DNA from: Antitrichia curtipendula
Taxonomy: Eukaryota; Streptophyta; Bryopsida; Hypnales; Leucodontaceae
Reading direction: 5' to 3'
Assembly: GCA_951230915.1 (NCBI GenBank)
Contig: OX579638.1
Coordinates: 10,062,696 to 10,126,695, forward strand
DNA: 64,000 nt
Shown piece after piece: positions 58,105-64,000 of the stretch (the first letter of the stretch is position 1; the number at the start of each line of letters is the position of its first letter). The notes beneath the pieces were generated by a model. It worked only from the letters and a program-made list of their open reading frames with translations. It was not told where the DNA came from and did not search any database. The position numbers were made by a program, and so were the translations under genes.

Positions 58105-61100
58105 TATTGCAGTATGAGGGTTAGAATTTGCTATGCTAGAATACTTAGAATGTGGACGACTCTATGTATCCAATTAGCAGCAAATGCTTTTAATGTATGA
58201 ACATCTTTTTTCTATCTGTCGATTCTTTATAAAATGCAAGTATATCCAATATTGAAGATTTTGTCTTTTGTGACCTCTTTGTGCATATTCCAAAGTGATT
58301 CATAAATGCAATGTGTGCTTTCAGTGTGTCATAAATACTAAACCATGGATGGCATGAAATTGGATTTTTATGGAGACTTGGTGAAGAAGCACGTACACTG
58401 AATATACAATATAAGCTGAAAATAATTTGTTTAGGAAATTTTTTAACACTTCTCCGTAGTAATTTTTTCTAAACTGCGCCATGGTCTAGCGGCCAAATTA
58501 GACGTCTTGGTACCAAAGGTAGAAGTTCAGGGGAGTATCTTCGCGATAGAATCCAGCGAGAATTTTGTAAACTGCTCCATACTTTTGTGCCCTCATTTGC
58601 CGTCTCGGTACCAAAAGCACTATTGCATGAGAGTAATATTTGCCACAGATATTTAGGAATCCCATTACAATCTAAAAAAGGGTAATCTTTTTGGTCCCCG
58701 GATGGACAATTAACACTGAATTTTCAATCCTGTAAATCACTCATAGGATCACACAAAATGCAGCAACAAAAAGTGCTACACCTAGGGTCCCAAGTGTCTG
58801 TACTGAGGCCCCAAATGCTACATAGGGTTAACACTAATCCGCAGGTACTGTGAATAAGTAGTCTAAGTCCTTTTATATTAGGTTATTTTGAAAATTTCAA
58901 GTTCGTGTTCTATTACTATTAGTAAATGAAATGGCAATAGTCGTCATCACCAGAAATAATTTTTAGAACTTAAACACATGAAATACAGAAATTAAAGACG
59001 GACGTAATTGTCTATTACAATGGTGCATGGTAGTCAACTCACGCCAATCTTTAGCTTGCCTAATCATGTATCTGAAGTATTCTTCTATTAGCTTATATTG
59101 ATAATCCCAATCAATATGGGATAATCAAAGGTCACCGTTTTATGTATTGAATGTACCTATAAAGATTGTAGGAAGAAAAAAATTAATATTTTGAATCTGG
59201 TCATAAGTCCACGGTAATAGGTCCACGGTGCCAGGACGGCAGTCATAGTTCTACTATAATAAGTCTGTAGATTTACTATTTCCTACCTAGAACTTTGAAA
59301 TATATTCGGGTTTTCTTTTCCTAACACTGAAAAATATGAATGTTTTTGAAAGTCGATCTTTGGGCTCACAAAATGTACGCTCACAGCTCTTAAGCTCGCA
59401 TTTCTAGGCTCACAAACTAGCGTCGTTGTGTCTTGAATTGCCATTGGTTAATATTGTGTTTTGGAGATTTGCAATTGGCTGAAAATCACCATTATTCACT
59501 ATTTGAACTTGTATCTCAATAATTGGAGCCAGTTGTACTTTGCAAAATTAGCCTTCTATTGTGCAATCAATTTTTCCACATTTTGCAAGTTGCACTTTAT
59601 CAAAGAATTTTTTTATATTTTAAAATGCCACAATTTAAATTCCATTTTATCCCTATGCTCGGTGAGCTGCTACTAACGGCAATAGGGATCATAGTTTGAG
59701 CCCCCTTGTAGCTACAAGAATAGCTTCTCTACTAATTTCGAGAAAGAGGTTTTGGGATTGCTGTTTGGGCCTCAATTGTATGCTAAATAGTACATAGTTG
59801 TTTTGGGTGTAAGATGTGTGATTGTCAGTACCTTATCTAATTCTAAACTTATGACCAATTTAACTTTCATGCTACAAGAGATTGATTGAATCTTCTAGTG
59901 TCTAAGACTATGTAAATGAAGTTTATTATTTAGCTGGAGTTGCATAAAATGTCAATTTTGTTAAAATGAAAATATTGCATTAACCCTTAAAAAGACATTC
60001 CATTATTCCATGTTCCTATTTAGTCAAACTTCATTAGTTTTCAATATCAAAACATGCCTTTTAATAATTTGATATTTTTTTCATATAATAATCTATATAC
60101 AAAATTAAACCACAACTCATTTTATCATCATTGAATGCATTAAATTGATTAAAATAAAATTTATATGATATTTTTATGTAATATCTTTGTAAAAATCATA
60201 GCAATTACAAAAATATTTAAAATAGTATAAAATTTTGAGAAAAGATGGAGATTGTAGTGACAAACATCATGATATAACCAATGTATTCCTTGAATTCATA
60301 CAAAAAGAAATTTAAAAGAAAAAGTTCAAAAAGTGGTGTATTTTAAACTTTCAAAATACTACTTTCAAAGTGTTCAAAAAACTACAATTTGAACAATTTT
60401 CAAAAAAATAAAATAGAATAAAAAGTAGAGTACTAAGCTACATTCTTTTAGTCAAGCTTTTAAACATTTATAAACAACTATGTGAAAATTGGGGTTTGAC
60501 TATAAAATCATATATGTTGAGAAAGTTTGTCTATTAAAGATTAAAATGGCATAGGTGAGCAAAATGAGAAGAAAGAAATGGCAAGATTTGAAAGCCCAAT
60601 TAGTGTATTGGTGGAAAATTGTAATAAAGGATTGGAAATTGAGATCATGCATTGCAATTAGCTAGATAATGAGTCTATGAATTGGCTGGGTTTGGCTGGT
60701 GCAACCACTTTTGAGTGCATAGTGAGTGCATAGTGGCACTTTGTGTATCACTATGCATCATGAAAATTATAAAAAATTTAATGAAAATTTTAAGTCCCAC
60801 CCATCCTCCTCATATAATTTTGGGAGGGTGGGATTGCAAACAATCAGTATGGGATAGTCTTATACTATTGTATCCGTATCCCGTCGTCCGTATTTGTATA
60901 TGATTGTATCGTATGTATATGCATATTTGTACCGTATTTCGTATATATATCTGATGGCTATTGATTTTTCTTGGTGTGTGTGTAGAATTTTTTTTGAAAT
61001 GAATCGGACGGCTCCTGATTTTTGTGGTTTGTGTGTGTGTGGTGGAGGACACACACAACTGTGTTGCCTCTTTTCACTGGATTGTTTTCACTGGATTGTG

Positions 61101-62039
61101 AATCCATGAATGTCCGTGTATGTAACACAAAATGAAATTGAGTTGATTGAATAGAATTTTGTTTTTTTAATTTCAAACCCAAAAAATAGGCACAACAACA
61201 AAAGTTGAAGTAGTGCATAAGATCCACCATGATGGTATAAGAGGCAAAAGAGGTATTATATATATATAATGTATCCAATTTATTTACAACTAACACTAAA
61301 TTATATTTGCCACCCATCAATCATGAATTTTTTTAATGTAGACAATAAATATAGAATCTCCTTTCTAATAGAAGTATGTTGTCCATGTGTCATTAGTTCT
61401 TGTTTCTTAGATAATACGTGGAACCAGAAATGATGAAAAGATTCTTAATTAATTTTACGTTAGCCATAGAATGGTTAAAGTTTTAAGTAGTATGTGCATG
61501 TACAAGCTTGCATTCGAGATTTATATAGTGGAAGGAGTCTTGATTCATGGAAAGCAAAGTGTCCTTACTTTGAACTTCAATAGTATTGCTTAGTATGTAT
61601 CCATGCACTCTTATCCAATGGTCTCTATGAATCCTAACATCTCTATAATCCTTAACAAACAGGTCGATTTTAATTCATGCTGAGTAAATAATAATGACAT
61701 GCAGTAATAAAATTGAATTTATAAACCTAATTTGGATGGCATGTGACATTGAACTTGCTATGGATCAGCAAAAGGAAGGTGTGTACACACACTCTGCACC
61801 CTCAACCCAATTCTGTCAATATCTTCAATTGTCCTACTTTTCAAGTGCTGAAATATAAGGTAGTTGTAGATATGGATGCAATTGGATTGTGGATGCATAA
61901 TGGGTCTGCTTACTTGGCAAGGGCAAGAGTGATGGGATTCCCACACCTTGGGCAATTTAGTTTTTCTTGCTCTAAATATACTAGGCTCTAATTAGGCTTC
62001 TTATTGTACGTGTAGGTCACATCAACACTCAGCTGCTAT

Positions 62040-62265
62040 CGAAATTGAATTTCCACATCAAATTCTCAGGGGTCCATGTCACTTCACACTAATATGAAAA
62101 TGACATGTGGTACTTTTTAAATACAAAATGACTTTATTTACATTGAATCAAGTGCCGAAATTGAATTTCCACATCACATTTTCAAGGCTCCACGTCACCT
62201 CACACCAATCACAAAATGAAATGTGACTCTTTTTTTGATAGAGTGACTTAAATTATGTCAAATCT
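62040..62265 (+). repeat. 116-bp direct tandem duplication
   Basis: cgaaattgaatttccacatc starts at 62040 and again at 62156. The units stay similar through 'gtca.ttcacac.aat' and 'aaatg(a)catgtg', with about 20% differences, so the duplication is not recent. Confidence 0.7.
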
Positions 62266-62393
62266 GACTTTCATGTAGGGTATATGATGGATGTTGTTCA
62301 TTTGATTGGAGACTATTGACTATTGATGCTCTGAATGCTGCATACAACTTCCAGTCAAGTTTCCACATAGCTCAATATATCTTATGCCGCATT

Positions 62394-62622
62394 TAACTAC
62401 TTCTGGACTTTCAAAGGGTCCATAATTAATAATAGAAAATAAAATGGTCATTTGGAGATAATGCAAAACATCAAGAGATCTATGTAAATCATCGAAAGAT
62501 CAATACAAAACATTTGAAGATGTAAACAAACATTTAGAAATCTCCAGATGTTATTATCCGAAGATTTTTGAATATTTTGTCCAGAATTCATGTAAAAGTC
62601 TAAAAGTAGTTAAATATGGCAT
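62394..62622. mobile_element. MITE R5, copy 2 (229 bp)
   Basis: The left end atgccgcatttaactacttc (+ tggac) and right end gtctaaaagtagttaaatat (+ ggcat) are the same terminal inverted repeats as at 17312-17587. The interiors are less alike: this copy lacks the gatctcccgat palindromes. Confidence 0.75.
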
Positions 62623-64000
62623 TCTTTGATTAGATAACCATGGTCAGTTTTCACATAGAAGAATTAAAATAGTAGTGCAATAAATTGGTAGAAAAAATTG
62701 GTAGAGCATGAAGCAAGACAACTGAGAGCAAAGCAGTCTACTATTTACCACTCTCACCACAATTCCGCCTTACATTTTTCTTCATGGACATTATAAAGCA
62801 ATTTATGTAGAGAGTACAAATACATGCGTGAGAGGAGAATTGAGATGCCAGGGTGGCCACAAAGGCAAGAGTAGTGTAGAGTACCTTATTTGGATGAGGC
62901 TTGTAGCTTTCAACAATTCTTTGTAATCCTTTTAGCAACAATACTTCATGGCTTCATGTAATGTACTTTGTCTTCCATTTTTCAAGTTGGACATCCGGAC
63001 TTTTTGAGCTAGATTGACAAATTTTTACAATATCTTTTCATTATCTTAATCACCGAAAGATCATGTGTCTTTGGTTCAAAATGGATATGTTGGTTTGACT
63101 ATTGTTTGAGATCAATATACAAATTTGTGTTATTAAGTAGTTGTAACTACCAATAATTAACATGAAAGACTCAGGTTGAGTTGAAAAATGAAGATTGACC
63201 ATTGAGACCTATACAACAATTAATAAATAATGATCTTATTTAACAAACTATACAAATTAGGTGACTTACAAAACCATTACCTTATAGTTAAAATTGAAAT
63301 GCATCTTTTAGACCTTTTGGACAAGTAGATTCAAAATGTACACTTGTTCAATGCAGCTTGTGAACAAGGTGCAAGAAATAAGAGTACCTTTTAATTCCAT
63401 GTGTGCAATAGGGGCTGTGAAAATGTATGATTGGATTTTATATATTGGGGTATTGGTGTCATAACTGCCATTTGTTACACCAAACTCAAATGAGAATAGA
63501 GTTTAATAATAGAGTTAAGTGTAAAGTGAACCACACTTTGTACGAGGGGTGTCAAAGAGAGGCTTAATTAAGAATAGTACAAAAAAACCCATCACCAAAC
63601 TCTATTACACCCAATTTGGGTGCTTTAAAGAATTTTATCATGTGTTTTTCTCAAACTTTGGCTCGTGGTTTGTCATTGCACACACTTTACGATTAACTCT
63701 AATATGAAGAAAGTCTTAAAAATGTTTCAAATTATTTGACTGTAGAGGTCTCATGGCCAATCTCCATTTCCTGGCTCTACTTGGGGCTTTCATATTAATA
63801 ATCAGTATATTGCATCGACTTTTCACAAACAGTAAATTGCTCTCAAACAAAAACCATACCGACATTCCATGATCATCGAGGCAGTGCTCTCGGTGCAAGA
63901 GCTCATGCTTGACCATTAATTCACTTGCCTGCACAGCCAGCATTAATTAATTCTCGTTGAATGTCACTTGGCCCAAGTGACATGGTCATTGAACTCGATC

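Larger units (their letters stand above)
58105..64000. other. AT-rich spacer, no supported gene
   Basis: Only short low-complexity frames. At 58474-58545 a tRNA-like stretch starts gcgccatggtctagcggcca and contains a good pol III A-box (tggtctagcgg) and a weak B-box-like gttcagggg; part recurs at 58600-58620 ('gtctcggtaccaaa'). This may be a tRNA-derived SINE remnant. A gt-rich and tatata-rich tract lies at 60880-61060. Confidence 0.4.

Noticed and set aside
58474..58545. Functional tRNA gene
   Set aside because: The A-box is good, but no complete cloverleaf or acceptor stem can be drawn; a SINE remnant is more likely.

Overview
The window is nuclear DNA of a land plant or streptophyte alga. 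Evidence: plant-type introns, a short tract of Arabidopsis-type telomere repeat (TTTAGGG) at 38.12-38.17 kb, and hAT, MULE, pogo-like and MITE transposons in long AT-rich spacers. I cannot fix the lineage. Coding density is very low. Every protein-coding locus I recognise is broken, so most entries are pseudogenes or mobile elements.

Layout. 1-18.9 kb is AT-rich spacer with a decayed pogo/CENP-B-like transposase (2.6-3.6 kb, minus), several dispersed AT-rich repeats, a perfect 36-bp x 14 minisatellite (10.09-10.59 kb), and two copies of a 0.41-kb MITE, one carrying a second MITE inside it. 18.9-25.0 kb is compositionally distinct (rich in TCCGGA-type words) and encodes a charged coiled-coil protein of unknown, probably transposon-related, function. 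26.1-29.2 kb is a decayed hAT-like transposase (plus) with two younger insertions.

29.9-53.7 kb holds the main structure. A 14-exon minus-strand gene for a ParB-like plus N4/N6 DNA-methylase-like protein is split in a coding exon by one 16.5-kb hAT-type element (30680-47188). The element has CAGGGTTGT ends and a perfect 8-bp target duplication, GGCGATGT. It carries a hAT transposase, a protein-kinase-like gene and a RING-finger gene. Each of the three has a GACGG/CCGTC-rich tandem array at its 5' side, and a fourth array lies at the far terminus. A 250-bp degenerate relative with similar ends sits at 27674-27923.

54.5-58.1 kb is a MULE-type transposase with a zinc-finger region and a C-terminal SWIM motif. 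58.1-64 kb is AT-rich spacer with small repeats.

In the RING, kinase, transposase, MULE, methylase-like and coiled-coil loci, the in-frame stops I found all lie one C-to-T step from an Arg or Gln codon (CGA, CAG or CAA). This fits deamination of methylated cytosine in silenced DNA. Splice assignments were made by hand from GT/AG sites and phase. Family assignments rest on remembered motif patterns, not on searches.
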